Assembly (NCBI GenBank): GCA_049426725.1
Contig: JBMSYN010000013.1
Coordinates: 1 to 58,139 of the forward strand
Direction: 5' to 3'
Length of the DNA stretch: 58,139 bases
Source of the DNA: UBA961 sp049426725
GTDB lineage: Bacteria; Bacteroidota; Ignavibacteria; Kapaibacteriales; UBA961
A model generated the notes under the pieces. The model saw only the letters and a program-made list of their open reading frames with translations, searched no databases and was not told the DNA's origin. A program made the translations under genes and the position numbers. Below, piece by piece: positions 1 through 8,348 of this stretch. How positions within the stretch are numbered: the first letter of the stretch is position 1; each line of letters opens with the position of its first letter.

Positions 1-620
1 GGAAATTCTCCAGTTCTTTGATCAAAAAGCAGTGATGTTTCAATAAAAGGACTTATTGTCATTTCTTGCTGATTTACAAAATACCGTAATGGAATATTTG
101 CTGAAATACCACCGAAAACACCTGGTATTGGTGAATTCATACCTGAGAGTGGTGAATTATTGCTTTTATCACCGATTGATCCTATCTGATTGTTAATCAG
201 AAATGAGAGTGATGGTCCTCCATAGGCAGAAATATTTTTCCAAGGTTCGATCATCAAAGCAGATTCAAGAGTCAGATATGACAAATGAGGTTTCATTGCA
301 GGAGAATTTTGTACGAATTCATCTTGAATGATTCCCGATCGATTATCATGACTTATTCTTCCCATTAATAAGAATGGTGTATATTCCATGATGATGGAAC
401 ATCCAATCAATGGTTGAAGTGGAGAAAGTTCCGGTTGTCCTTCATTGATAAAATTCGTACCCATTCCCAATGACTCAAAATTCTGATATCCAACGCTTAT
501 TGCATTGACTGCACTTCCCATATCAATGCCATAAGAATGAATAGTTAACTGCCCAATTGAAGCATTGGGTACTAGAAAAAGATGCACAAATATTCCAATG
601 ATATAAAGAAATATTCTCAT
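1..620 (-). CDS. Outer-membrane beta-barrel-like exported protein (3' end cut off by window edge)
   Basis: Reading from 620 leftwards, an open frame of about 206 codons runs off the window without a stop. It starts MRIFLYIIGIFVHLFLVPNA, a clear signal peptide, followed by alternating polar/hydrophobic stretches with many Gly, Ser and Asn residues and phrases such as 'ISAYGGPSLSFLINNQ' that look like strands of an outer-membrane barrel. The ATG overlaps the recG stop as ATGA, so it is probably translationally coupled to recG. No enzyme motif is visible. The barrel assignment is inferred from composition and strand pattern, not from a recognised family. Confidence 0.7.
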   Translation of the reverse strand, partial: MRIFLYIIGIFVHLFLVPNASIGQLTIHSYGIDMGSAVNAISVGYQNFESLGMGTNFINEGQPELSPLQPLIGCSIIMEYTPFLLMGRISHDNRSGIIQDEFVQNSPAMKPHLSYLTLESALMIEPWKNISAYGGPSLSFLINNQIGSIGDKSNNSPLSGMNSPIPGVFGGISANIPLRYFVNQQEMTISPFIETSLLFDQRTGEF

Positions 621-2887
621 GCTATACTCATATAATGTGCATCGGTAGACTTCAATCGTAGAAATTCTTTTTGTACCATCAAATGTTCATTAAGACGTAA
701 TTGTGGATCTCGTCTGATTAATTCTGCAGCATCGGATTTTGTTTTTGCAATCAATTCAATATCGTTTACTAGGTCTGTAAACATGAAATTAGGAATTCCT
801 GATTGTCTTGTTCCAAGATAGTCCCCCGGACCTCGTAATTTCATATCAGCCTCGGCTATGGAAAATCCATCATTTGTTGATGACATAGTTATAAGTCGTG
901 CAATGGCTGATTTCCTTTCCATTTGCACTTGTTGATTGTCTTGCTTCTTTACTTGATAACGGAAGTGATCTTTTGTTGCAAGAAAGCAATATGATTGAGA
1001 TTGACCTCTTCCAACTCTTCCCCTCAATTGATGTAATTGTGCCAATCCAAAGCGTTCTGCATTTTCGATCAATATAACGGTTGCATTTGGAATGTCGATT
1101 CCCACTTCAACTACAGTTGTTGCTATAAGCACTTGATATTTCTTGTCTTTGAAGTCTTGCATGATTGTTTCTTTTTCATTCCAATGCATCTTGCCATGTA
1201 ATAGACCACAAGAGTATTGATCAAATATGTCAGATTTGAGAAATTCATAATGTTCGGTTGCTGATTTAGCAGCCACTTTCTCTGATGGATCCACGAGCGG
1301 ATAAATAATATAAGCCTGATGTCCAGAATCAAGTTGTTGTTTTATGAATGAAAATGTTTGGTCCAAAGTACTTTCAAACACAATGCTTGTTTCTATTGGT
1401 TTTCTTCCCTTTGGCAATTGTTTGATGATTGTATTATCCAAGTCTCCATAGAGTGTCATCGAAAGAGTTCGGGGTATTGGCGTAGCGCTCATCACGAGCA
1501 TGTGTGGTACAATCGACGAATCTTGTAGTGAAGCTGTAGCCATGGACTTGATGCGTGCTCTTTGTTCTACTCCAAATCGATGTTGTTCATCAATGATGAT
1601 AAGTCCTAAGTTATTGTACTTAATCACTTGTTTTGATTGCTCACTTTGTGAAAACACTGCATGCGTACCAATAATTATCTTTGCATCACCATTCTCGATA
1701 GATTGTAAAGCTTCCTTGCGTTCATTCGTGGATTGTCCACCAAGCAACTGAGCTATGTGAATTCCATGTGGCTCCAACAATGCTGAAAATGATGCAGCAT
1801 GTTGTTCTGCCAATATCTCCGTAGGTGCCATGATAACAGATTGATATCCGGCATCTACTGCCTGAAGCATTGTCAATAAAGCAACAATGGTTTTCCCACT
1901 TCCTACATCGCCTTGTAAAAGGCGATTCATTGGTTTTCCTGATGTAATGTCACGAGATATGTCCCAAAGTGACTGAATTTGATCTTGTGTGAGTTGATAC
2001 GGCAAGGCATCATGTACTTTTCTTGCCAATGCACTTTTTTGTGGGAAGATGGGACCTTTCTCCATTGTATGCACATGCGATCTTTTTGATTCAAGAAAGA
2101 GTTGAAAATAAAACAGTTCTTCATATTTCATTCTTTCTCGTGAACGCATCAATGTTTCTGCATTCGGAGGTGCATGTAAAGAGAAGATGGCTTCATGTTT
2201 ATCAGGGAATTGATTTGAATCTCTTATCGCATTTGGCAAAGTTTCTGGCAAGCGTTCCGTTAAGTCTTCAAAAATCACATCGATGAGTTTGCGCATGATT
2301 TTCATTGAAATATGTGCTTGTTTCATCGATTGTGATAGTCGATACTTTGGCAGTATTCTTCCTTGTTTATACTCTTCTTGTTCTTCTTCATCAAGAACGA
2401 TGATGTCAGGATGGTGAAAACTTAACTTTCTCCATTTTGCATCATAATCAGGTATTCCGCTGATGCTAATCAATGATCCGGGTAATAAGATGTTTTTGAA
2501 ATATGGAACCATATTAAAATACAAGCAATCAGCTTGCACATTTGACTCATCTCTTACGGTAACGATGAGTATCGAGCGTTTGCTTGCACCAAACTTCTTT
2601 TCTCTGACATCAATTATTGTCGCTGTGACTGTGTATTCAGACTTGATGGAAATATCGGAAAATTGTTCGGGTACTGTATCTTGGGATATTTCTTCTTTTC
2701 GAAGGCGACTGAGAATATCAGAAATAGTGTGGATATTGGTTCTATCGATATAAGAAAAAGGGATATAATGCAGGAAATCCTGAACGGTGTGAAGTCCTTG
2801 TGATGCAAATGCCTCTGCCCTTTTGGGTCCTACTGAGCGCACATATTGCAATGGCGATGTGAGCAAGAGTTTACGACTCTCTGACAT
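617..2887 (-). CDS. recG: ATP-dependent DNA helicase RecG
   Basis: RecG is a superfamily 2 helicase that regresses stalled replication forks and migrates Holliday junctions. The N-terminal part ('YVRSVGPKRAEAF', then an OB-fold wedge region) is followed by helicase motifs GDVGSGKT (Walker A), IIDEQHRFG (DExH-type box), VMSATPIPRTL (motif III) and QLRGRVGRG (motif VI). An in-frame ATG at 2989 would overlap rmlA by 83 bases. The ATG at 2887 lies 19 bases after the rmlA stop, has AAGGT just upstream, and begins close to where RecG homologues begin, so it is preferred (756 residues). Downstream of rmlA in the same transcription unit. Confidence 0.95.
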   Translation of the reverse strand: MSESRKLLLTSPLQYVRSVGPKRAEAFASQGLHTVQDFLHYIPFSYIDRTNIHTISDILSRLRKEEISQDTVPEQFSDISIKSEYTVTATIIDVREKKFGASKRSILIVTVRDESNVQADCLYFNMVPYFKNILLPGSLISISGIPDYDAKWRKLSFHHPDIIVLDEEEQEEYKQGRILPKYRLSQSMKQAHISMKIMRKLIDVIFEDLTERLPETLPNAIRDSNQFPDKHEAIFSLHAPPNAETLMRSRERMKYEELFYFQLFLESKRSHVHTMEKGPIFPQKSALARKVHDALPYQLTQDQIQSLWDISRDITSGKPMNRLLQGDVGSGKTIVALLTMLQAVDAGYQSVIMAPTEILAEQHAASFSALLEPHGIHIAQLLGGQSTNERKEALQSIENGDAKIIIGTHAVFSQSEQSKQVIKYNNLGLIIIDEQHRFGVEQRARIKSMATASLQDSSIVPHMLVMSATPIPRTLSMTLYGDLDNTIIKQLPKGRKPIETSIVFESTLDQTFSFIKQQLDSGHQAYIIYPLVDPSEKVAAKSATEHYEFLKSDIFDQYSCGLLHGKMHWNEKETIMQDFKDKKYQVLIATTVVEVGIDIPNATVILIENAERFGLAQLHQLRGRVGRGQSQSYCFLATKDHFRYQVKKQDNQQVQMERKSAIARLITMSSTNDGFSIAEADMKLRGPGDYLGTRQSGIPNFMFTDLVNDIELIAKTKSDAAELIRRDPQLRLNEHLMVQKEFLRLKSTDAHYMSIA

Positions 2888-2906
2888 ATCTACCTTGGTA
2901 CCTGAA

Positions 2907-3788
2907 TTATGCGGATTGAAATTCTTGAAGAACTCGCGTGCAATACTCTCGATATGAGGAATTCGGGAGTGAATGCAATAAACGTTCATATGTTGTTGTA
3001 TCGATATACTGCATTCGAAGTGCTATTTCTTCCAGACAAGCAATTTTTAGATTTTGTCTTTTTTCTATTGCATGAATAAACTCACCTGCTTCAAGCAAAC
3101 TCTCGGGAGTACCAGTATCCAACCAAGCGATTCCACGACCCATCTTTTCCACTTTCAATGCATTCATTTCTAGATATTTCTTTTGAACATCGGTGATTTC
3201 CAGTTCGCCTCTTTGACTTGGTTGTAAATGTTCTGAAATGGAAATAACTCTATTGTCGAAAACATAGAGTCCAGGAATTGCATATTGTGATTTTGGATGC
3301 GAGGGTTTTTCTTCAATGCTCAATACTGTTCCATCCGAATTGAATTCAACGACTCCATATCGCTCTGGATCTTGTACCGGATACCCAAAAATGGTGGCCC
3401 CTTGATTATTCTGAATTGCATTTCTCAGAAAATCCAATTTTCCGTAAAAGAGATTATCACCAAGTATCAAACATACTTGATCTGATCCTATAAATTCTTT
3501 TCCATATATGAATGCTTCTGCAATGCCTTTTGGTGCATGTTGTTCTGCAAAGGAAATAGATATACCCCATTGCGATCCATCACCAAGAAGGGATCTGAAA
3601 TGTGGTGCATCATGGGGTGTGGTAATAAGTAAAATATCTTGGATGCCGGATAGCATCAATGTGGCCAATGGATAATATATCATTGGCTTATCATAGACAG
3701 GCTGTAATTGTTTGCTTATGATAGAGGTCAATGGATATAATCTTGTTCCATTGCCTCCTGCTAGGATGATTGCTTTCGTTTTTTGCAC
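2907..3788 (-). CDS. rmlA: Glucose-1-phosphate thymidylyltransferase
   Basis: RmlA converts glucose-1-phosphate and dTTP to dTDP-glucose, the first step toward dTDP-rhamnose and related sugars for cell-surface glycans. The nucleotide-binding signature AIILAGGNGTRLYPLT lies at the N-terminus, followed by QLQPVYDKPMIYYPL, the metal/phosphate segment LILGDNLFYG, the IEEKPSHPKS sugar-binding stretch and WLDTGTPESLLEA. At 293 residues it is full length. The start is a GTG at 3788, placing the protein start just before the conserved KAIILAGG as in relatives. A TATCTTTG promoter element sits 24 bases upstream. rmlB, rmlC and rmlD are not in this window. Confidence 0.95.
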   Translation of the reverse strand: MQKTKAIILAGGNGTRLYPLTSIISKQLQPVYDKPMIYYPLATLMLSGIQDILLITTPHDAPHFRSLLGDGSQWGISISFAEQHAPKGIAEAFIYGKEFIGSDQVCLILGDNLFYGKLDFLRNAIQNNQGATIFGYPVQDPERYGVVEFNSDGTVLSIEEKPSHPKSQYAIPGLYVFDNRVISISEHLQPSQRGELEITDVQKKYLEMNALKVEKMGRGIAWLDTGTPESLLEAGEFIHAIEKRQNLKIACLEEIALRMQYIDTTTYERLLHSLPNSSYREYCTRVLQEFQSA

Positions 3789-3811
3789 GATTCAGACTCA
3801 AAATATGTGTG

Positions 3812-3819
3812 CAAAGATA
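3812..3819 (-). promoter_or_regulatory. Bacteroidota-type -7 promoter element for rmlA
   Basis: On the minus strand this reads TATCTTTG followed by C, an exact match to the TAnnTTTG -7 element of Bacteroidota primary-sigma promoters. It predicts a transcript starting about 17 bases before the rmlA GTG, separating rmlA-recG from the pst operon. No clear -33 TTTG is seen at the usual distance. Confidence 0.5.
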
Positions 3820-3860
3820 CAAAATCAATCATTGGTCATGGTGAGAGTTTGCTTACTGAA

Positions 3861-4550
3861 TTAGCTCTGATCATCCCCGGAAAGCGAATCATCTTCCAAA
3901 TGACGATGGCGAACCATCTTTGCTTCAAAGAGAAAAATGACATTTTCTGCAATATTTGTGGCATGATCAGCCATTCTTTCGATATTACTCAGGATTGAGA
4001 TTAATTCAACACCTTGTGGGATGATTTCGGGTTTTTCGCGCATGAGAGCGATGATATCCGATTTGAATTGGCGTTCTAAGCCATCAACTGTTGAATCTGT
4101 TGGAAGAACATGTTTTGCCAAATCAGCATCATTATTGACAAATGCATCCAATGATGCTTTTACCATGGTATATGCGGCTGTTGTGATTTTATCAAAACCA
4201 AACTCATTGACCAAAGCACAAATACCCGGATCATTAATAACCGGATGGGAGATATTGGTTGCCATATCTCCAATCCTTTCCAATTCATTGTTGATTTTGA
4301 TTGATGCAAGGAGCAGTCGCAAATCACTTGCAACGGGTTGTTGTAGAGCAAAGATTCTTTGACATTGTTTGTCGATTTTGATGTCTAATTTGTCGACCTT
4401 GTCGTCTCTTTCAATAACGAGCTTTGCCAAACCTTCATTACATTCGAGCAATGCCTTGAATGCAAGTTCAACTTGTTCTTCCACTAGACTCCCCATTCTG
4501 ATGAGTCTTGTTCTGAGTTTATCTAAATCGTCTTCAAATGATCTATGCAT
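3861..4550 (-). CDS. phoU: Phosphate transport regulator PhoU
   Basis: PhoU couples the Pst transporter to the phosphate-sensing two-component system and damps phosphate uptake. The 229-residue all-helical protein begins 'MHRSFEDDLDKLRTRLIRMGSLVEEQ' and contains two PhoU helical repeats, with metal-binding-type acidic stretches such as 'NELERIGDMATNIS' and 'SNIERMADHATNIAE', one per repeat. The ATG is preceded by AGGAG with 6-base spacing. It lies 43 bases after pstB as the last gene of pstSCAB-phoU. No phoR/phoB pair is in the window. Confidence 0.95.
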   Translation of the reverse strand: MHRSFEDDLDKLRTRLIRMGSLVEEQVELAFKALLECNEGLAKLVIERDDKVDKLDIKIDKQCQRIFALQQPVASDLRLLLASIKINNELERIGDMATNISHPVINDPGICALVNEFGFDKITTAAYTMVKASLDAFVNNDADLAKHVLPTDSTVDGLERQFKSDIIALMREKPEIIPQGVELISILSNIERMADHATNIAENVIFLFEAKMVRHRHLEDDSLSGDDQS

Positions 4551-4593
4551 AGTTTGCTCCTCTTACTGCTCTATTGTAAATCTTACTTATCAA

Positions 4594-5358
4594 TCAGCCA
4601 AAACGACCGGTTATATAATCTTCTGTTTCTTTCTTTGAAGGACTTGTGAATAAGGTTCTTGTTTTATCAAATTCTATCAAGTCGCCCATATAGAAGAAAC
4701 CTGTGCTATCGCTCACTCTTGCTGCTTGTTGCATATTGTGAGTGACGATAACGATTGTATATGAATCTTTCAATTCTTCAATAAGTTCCTCAATCTTTGC
4801 CGTTGAAATTGGATCAAGCGCAGAGCATGGTTCATCCATGAGCAATATTTCAGGATTGACGGCCACAGCACGAGCTATGCACAAGCGTTGCTGCTGTCCG
4901 CCGGATAACCCTGTTGCAGAATCATGAAGGCGATCTTTGACTTCTTCCCATAACGCTGCTTTTTTCAAACTATTTTCAACGATTTGATCAAGTTCTACAT
5001 TCGGTGGTGCTTGATTCAGTCTTAAGCCATAAGCCACATTTTCATAAATAGATTTTGGGAATGGAATGGATTTTTGAAACACCATGCCAACCTTCTTTCT
5101 CAATTCAACTACATCGATGTCAGTATCATATACATGAGTGTCATCAATGCGGAGCTCTCCATTTGCAGTAAATGAATCAATCAAGTCATTCATACGATTG
5201 ATGGATCTCAACAATGTTGATTTTCCGCACCCGGATGGACCAATGAATGCTGTCACTTTATTTGCTTGAACATCCAAAGTAATGTCATTCAATGCTTTTT
5301 TCTCACCATAGAGCACATTGAAATTGCGAATTTTGATTTTAACTGAGTCTTTTGCCAT
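4594..5358 (-). CDS. pstB: Phosphate ABC transporter ATP-binding protein PstB
   Basis: ATPase subunit of the high-affinity phosphate importer at the inner face of the cytoplasmic membrane. Walker A GPSGCGKST is at residues 40-48, the ABC signature LSGGQQQR lies mid-protein, and Walker B LLMDEPCSALDP with the H-loop IVIVTHNMQQAARVSD follows. At 254 residues it has the usual PstB length, and phrases such as 'INRMNDL' and 'QKSIPFPKSIYENVAYG' are characteristic. It follows pstA by 18 bases and precedes phoU. Confidence 0.97.
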   Translation of the reverse strand: MAKDSVKIKIRNFNVLYGEKKALNDITLDVQANKVTAFIGPSGCGKSTLLRSINRMNDLIDSFTANGELRIDDTHVYDTDIDVVELRKKVGMVFQKSIPFPKSIYENVAYGLRLNQAPPNVELDQIVENSLKKAALWEEVKDRLHDSATGLSGGQQQRLCIARAVAVNPEILLMDEPCSALDPISTAKIEELIEELKDSYTIVIVTHNMQQAARVSDSTGFFYMGDLIEFDKTRTLFTSPSKKETEDYITGRFG

Positions 5359-5376
5359 GATGTATTGTTCTCAATA

Positions 5377-6297
5377 TCATGATTGTTGTTTGCGAATTCT
5401 CATGCGAATGAGTCCCGCCGTTAGATTTAAACTGAAGGCCAATAACAATAACACCAATGTTGAAGCATATTGTAGAGGCAAAGCTTCAGCTGCATTCGGT
5501 GATTGTGTTGCCAAAACATAAATGTGATATCCCATGTGCATGAATTGATCGGTCAGTGAATTTGGAAGTTCGGGTAATGAATACACTGCTCCAACAAATA
5601 TGACCGGTGCAACTTCTCCTGCACCTCTTCCTATTGCAAGAATGGAACCGGTGAGAATGCCTGTCAAGGAATTTGGTAGGACCACCTTCCAAATTGTTTG
5701 CCACTTTGTGGCTCCTAGTGCCAAACTCGCAGCTCTTAGCTCTTGTGGCACTGTTCTGAGTGCTTCTTCGACTGATACAATGACAACGGGTAATGTTAAT
5801 ACTGAAAGTGTTGCTGCTGACCACAATAATGATGGCTTACTCCATATTTCGCTGCCAGTTGCAGTATCGATGCCTTTTCCAATGAATTGCATGAAGAATC
5901 CAACACCAAATAGACCAAACACGATGGATGGTACTCCAGCCAATGTATTCACGCCAAAACGTACGGCTCTTGCAAAGATGGATGATTGTTTTGCATATTC
6001 ACTTAAATAGACAGCGGTTGCAGTACCGATTGGAACTCCTAGCAATGACATGATAAAAACAAGGATTACTGTTCCATATATTGCAGGGAAAATACCACCT
6101 TCGGTATTATTATTTCGAGGTGATTCCGTCAAAAATTCCCAAGATAATCCCGGCATTCCATGCCAAATAAAATGAGCAAGCAAAAGAACTATCAAGCCAA
6201 TCAATACATAAGCTGAAAAAAGGGGAATGCCAGTAGCAAAGAACTCTTTGATCTTCTTTTTGGAATTATTCTGTGCAATCGAAATTGTATTCATCAT
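5377..6297 (-). CDS. pstA: Phosphate ABC transporter permease PstA
   Basis: Second membrane subunit of the Pst importer. It has about six hydrophobic segments and the EAA loop 'EALRTVPQELRAASLALGAT' that docks to PstB, followed by 'NSLTGILTGSILAIGRGAGE', typical of the family. 306 residues is close to normal. The ATG overlaps the pstC stop by four bases (ATGA), which implies translational coupling and equal dosage of the two permeases. Confidence 0.96.
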   Translation of the reverse strand: MMNTISIAQNNSKKKIKEFFATGIPLFSAYVLIGLIVLLLAHFIWHGMPGLSWEFLTESPRNNNTEGGIFPAIYGTVILVFIMSLLGVPIGTATAVYLSEYAKQSSIFARAVRFGVNTLAGVPSIVFGLFGVGFFMQFIGKGIDTATGSEIWSKPSLLWSAATLSVLTLPVVIVSVEEALRTVPQELRAASLALGATKWQTIWKVVLPNSLTGILTGSILAIGRGAGEVAPVIFVGAVYSLPELPNSLTDQFMHMGYHIYVLATQSPNAAEALPLQYASTLVLLLLAFSLNLTAGLIRMRIRKQQS

Positions 6298-7442
6298 GCA
6301 CCTTGGAATTTTTTGGCCAAATACTTCTTCACAAAGAGTTCAGTAATGGCATTGATTGTAAAACTCACCACAAACAACAGAATACCTAGGAAAAACAAGA
6401 TATTGTAATGTAATGATCCCCATTGAACTTCACCTGTCTCTGATCCTATGGTTGCAGCAAGTGTTCGAATTGGATGAAACATATTCCATGATATCAATGC
6501 TGCATTCCCCGTAGCCATGAGTGCAATCATTGTTTCTCCAAATGCTCTGCCAATACCAAGAAGAACAGCGGCAACAACACCGGGTAATGCTGCAGGCAAC
6601 ATAACGTTAAACGCAGTCTCCCATTCTGTTGCTCCAAGCGCCAAGGAGGCTTCTCTATAGGACTTAGGTACAGCAGATAATGCATCTTCAGTGATCGTGA
6701 AAATGATGGGGATGACAGCAAGACCAAGACCTATTCCACCTACAAATGCAGAGTAATGAAACTCACTTATTGTTAATGCTTCTTGGAAAAATTGCTTTGC
6801 AAATGGCAAGATGAAGCCAATTCCTTGAGCCAGTCCATCCAATGCCGGTTGCAGAAAAGTCGTAATGAGATTAACGCCACGAACAATCGTCACCAAACAG
6901 AAAAATCCCAAAACAACTGATGGGAATCCTGCGAGAATTTCAACAATTGGTTTAATCCATTCACGAAGCGATCTTTTCGCAAAAAATGCTGTATAAATTG
7001 CTGCAAAAATTGCAAGTGGTGTTGCCAAGAGTAATGCAATAAACGTCACTTTCAGAGTACCAACCAATAATGGAAAGATTCCGTATTTAGGTTCTTTTCC
7101 CACAGGTTGCCAGACTGATCCAGCTATATTTTCCCAAATTGATATTTTCTTTGAATCCTTTTTCTTTTTTGTCTCTTTCTCTTTAATCTTCTCGATTTCA
7201 CCGGTTTCCGGATTGTACACTTCAGGTTTGACAATGTCTGCTTCACTTACTTTTTTTTCAACTTTGGGTTTTAATTCCTTGGCTGTTCCAAAGATTAAGC
7301 CCCCTGCTTCTCTGAAAACAAAGATGAATATCAAAAAGATCACAATGATGGAGAAACTTGCGGTGATACGAATACCCCACTCAGCAAGTAACTCAATGAT
7401 TACCTGTTTCTTTGGTCTTTTTTTTCTTACAAATTCAGGCAT
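6294..7442 (-). CDS. pstC: Phosphate ABC transporter permease PstC with a lysine-rich insertion
   Basis: First membrane subunit of the Pst importer, pairing with PstA. It has an N-terminal membrane helix (about residues 25-50), a charged segment (about 57-102, counted from the upstream TTG) rich in Lys and Glu, then the ABC permease domain with the EAA loop 'DALSAVPKSYREASLALGAT' and 'IGRAFGETMIALMATGN'. The charged segment makes it some 60 residues longer than a typical PstC of about 320. An in-frame TTG at 7448 exists, but the ATG at 7442 is the natural start. It follows the pstS stop by seven bases. Confidence 0.93.
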   Translation of the reverse strand: MPEFVRKKRPKKQVIIELLAEWGIRITASFSIIVIFLIFIFVFREAGGLIFGTAKELKPKVEKKVSEADIVKPEVYNPETGEIEKIKEKETKKKKDSKKISIWENIAGSVWQPVGKEPKYGIFPLLVGTLKVTFIALLLATPLAIFAAIYTAFFAKRSLREWIKPIVEILAGFPSVVLGFFCLVTIVRGVNLITTFLQPALDGLAQGIGFILPFAKQFFQEALTISEFHYSAFVGGIGLGLAVIPIIFTITEDALSAVPKSYREASLALGATEWETAFNVMLPAALPGVVAAVLLGIGRAFGETMIALMATGNAALISWNMFHPIRTLAATIGSETGEVQWGSLHYNILFFLGILLFVVSFTINAITELFVKKYLAKKFQGA

Positions 7443-7449
7443 AATCAAT

Positions 7450-8268
7450 TCAGAATTTCATTGATGGAAAATATCCTACATCAGTCACTACTTTTTGACC
7501 ACCTTTTCCGATTACCCAGTCAATGAATTCTTTCATTTGACCTTGAGGTTTGTCTTTTGTGTAGAAATACAAAAATCGAGAAATGGGATATTTACCTGAA
7601 AGGATATTGTCTTCGGTTGGTAGATAAAAAGGCGATTTTTCATCAAGGGCAACAGGAACTTCTTTAACTCCGATTGTATAAGCAGCACCACCATAACCAA
7701 TTCCCCATCTATCCATGGCAACAGCACCTACAACCGCTGATGTACCTGGCATATGTTGCGCTCTTGGATCAAAATCCTTTTTGGATAGCACATGCTCTTT
7801 GAAAAATTCATAAGTACCTGAATTATTTTCTCTGGAGTATAAAATGATACTATGATCTGCACCACCCAATTGTTTCCAATTTTTGATTTTACCGGTGAAA
7901 ATCTCCTTCAACTGTTTCATGGTGATATTGGAAATGGGATTATCCTTGTGCACATAAATGCTGATTCCGTCTCGAGCCACGCGGATTTCTATGGGTACAC
8001 GATTGTATTTTTCCTTCATTTGTAGCACTTCTGCCGGCTTCATTGGGCGACTCGAAGCGCATATATCGGTTGTTCCATTGATCAAAGCTGCAATACCTGT
8101 TCCAGACCCACCGCCGGTAACTTGAAATGAAACAGTTTTGGTAGGATATAACTCCGTCCATCTCTGCACAAGAATAACCATGGTGTCAGAACCTTTGATT
8201 GTCAACGTGGACTTCTGAAAGGTTGCACCCATCAAACAAAATAGAGCTAAAACAAGAAGGAATTTCAT
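7450..8268 (-). CDS. pstS: Phosphate-binding protein PstS
   Basis: Periplasmic phosphate receptor of the Pst system. It starts with a signal peptide (MKFLLVLALFCLMGATFQ), then 'LTIKGSDTMVILVQRW' and 'VTGGGSGTGIAALINGTTDICASSRP', the anion-binding loops of PstS proteins, and later 'YSRENNSGTYEFFKEHVL' and 'AVVGAVAMDRWGIGYGG'. 272 residues is typical of the short PstS-like branch. It is first gene of the pst operon, and a TAAATTTG promoter element lies about 30 bases upstream. No strong ribosome-binding site is visible. Phosphate-dependent regulation is expected from the family but no Pho box was recognised. Confidence 0.95.
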   Translation of the reverse strand: MKFLLVLALFCLMGATFQKSTLTIKGSDTMVILVQRWTELYPTKTVSFQVTGGGSGTGIAALINGTTDICASSRPMKPAEVLQMKEKYNRVPIEIRVARDGISIYVHKDNPISNITMKQLKEIFTGKIKNWKQLGGADHSIILYSRENNSGTYEFFKEHVLSKKDFDPRAQHMPGTSAVVGAVAMDRWGIGYGGAAYTIGVKEVPVALDEKSPFYLPTEDNILSGKYPISRFLYFYTKDKPQGQMKEFIDWVIGKGGQKVVTDVGYFPSMKF

Positions 8269-8296
8269 AGGATGATAGCAGGGTAATTTAGTACGG

Positions 8297-8304
8297 CAAA
8301 TTTA
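8297..8304 (-). promoter_or_regulatory. -7 promoter element for the pst operon, inside an inverted repeat
   Basis: Minus strand reads TAAATTTG followed by CC, matching TAnnTTTG. It lies between the end of the propeller gene and pstS and predicts a leader of about 25 bases. It overlaps an imperfect inverted repeat at 8282-8306 (GGTAAATTT against AAATTACC), a possible operator. Confidence 0.45.
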
Positions 8305-8348
8305 CCAGATTACGCTTCATTAGTCTAATATTCCAATGTTACCATATC

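Noticed and set aside
2887..2989. RecG extension to the ATG at 2989, overlapping rmlA by 83 bases
   Set aside because: The ATG at 2887 has a good ribosome-binding site, follows the rmlA stop, and fits the family's N-terminus.
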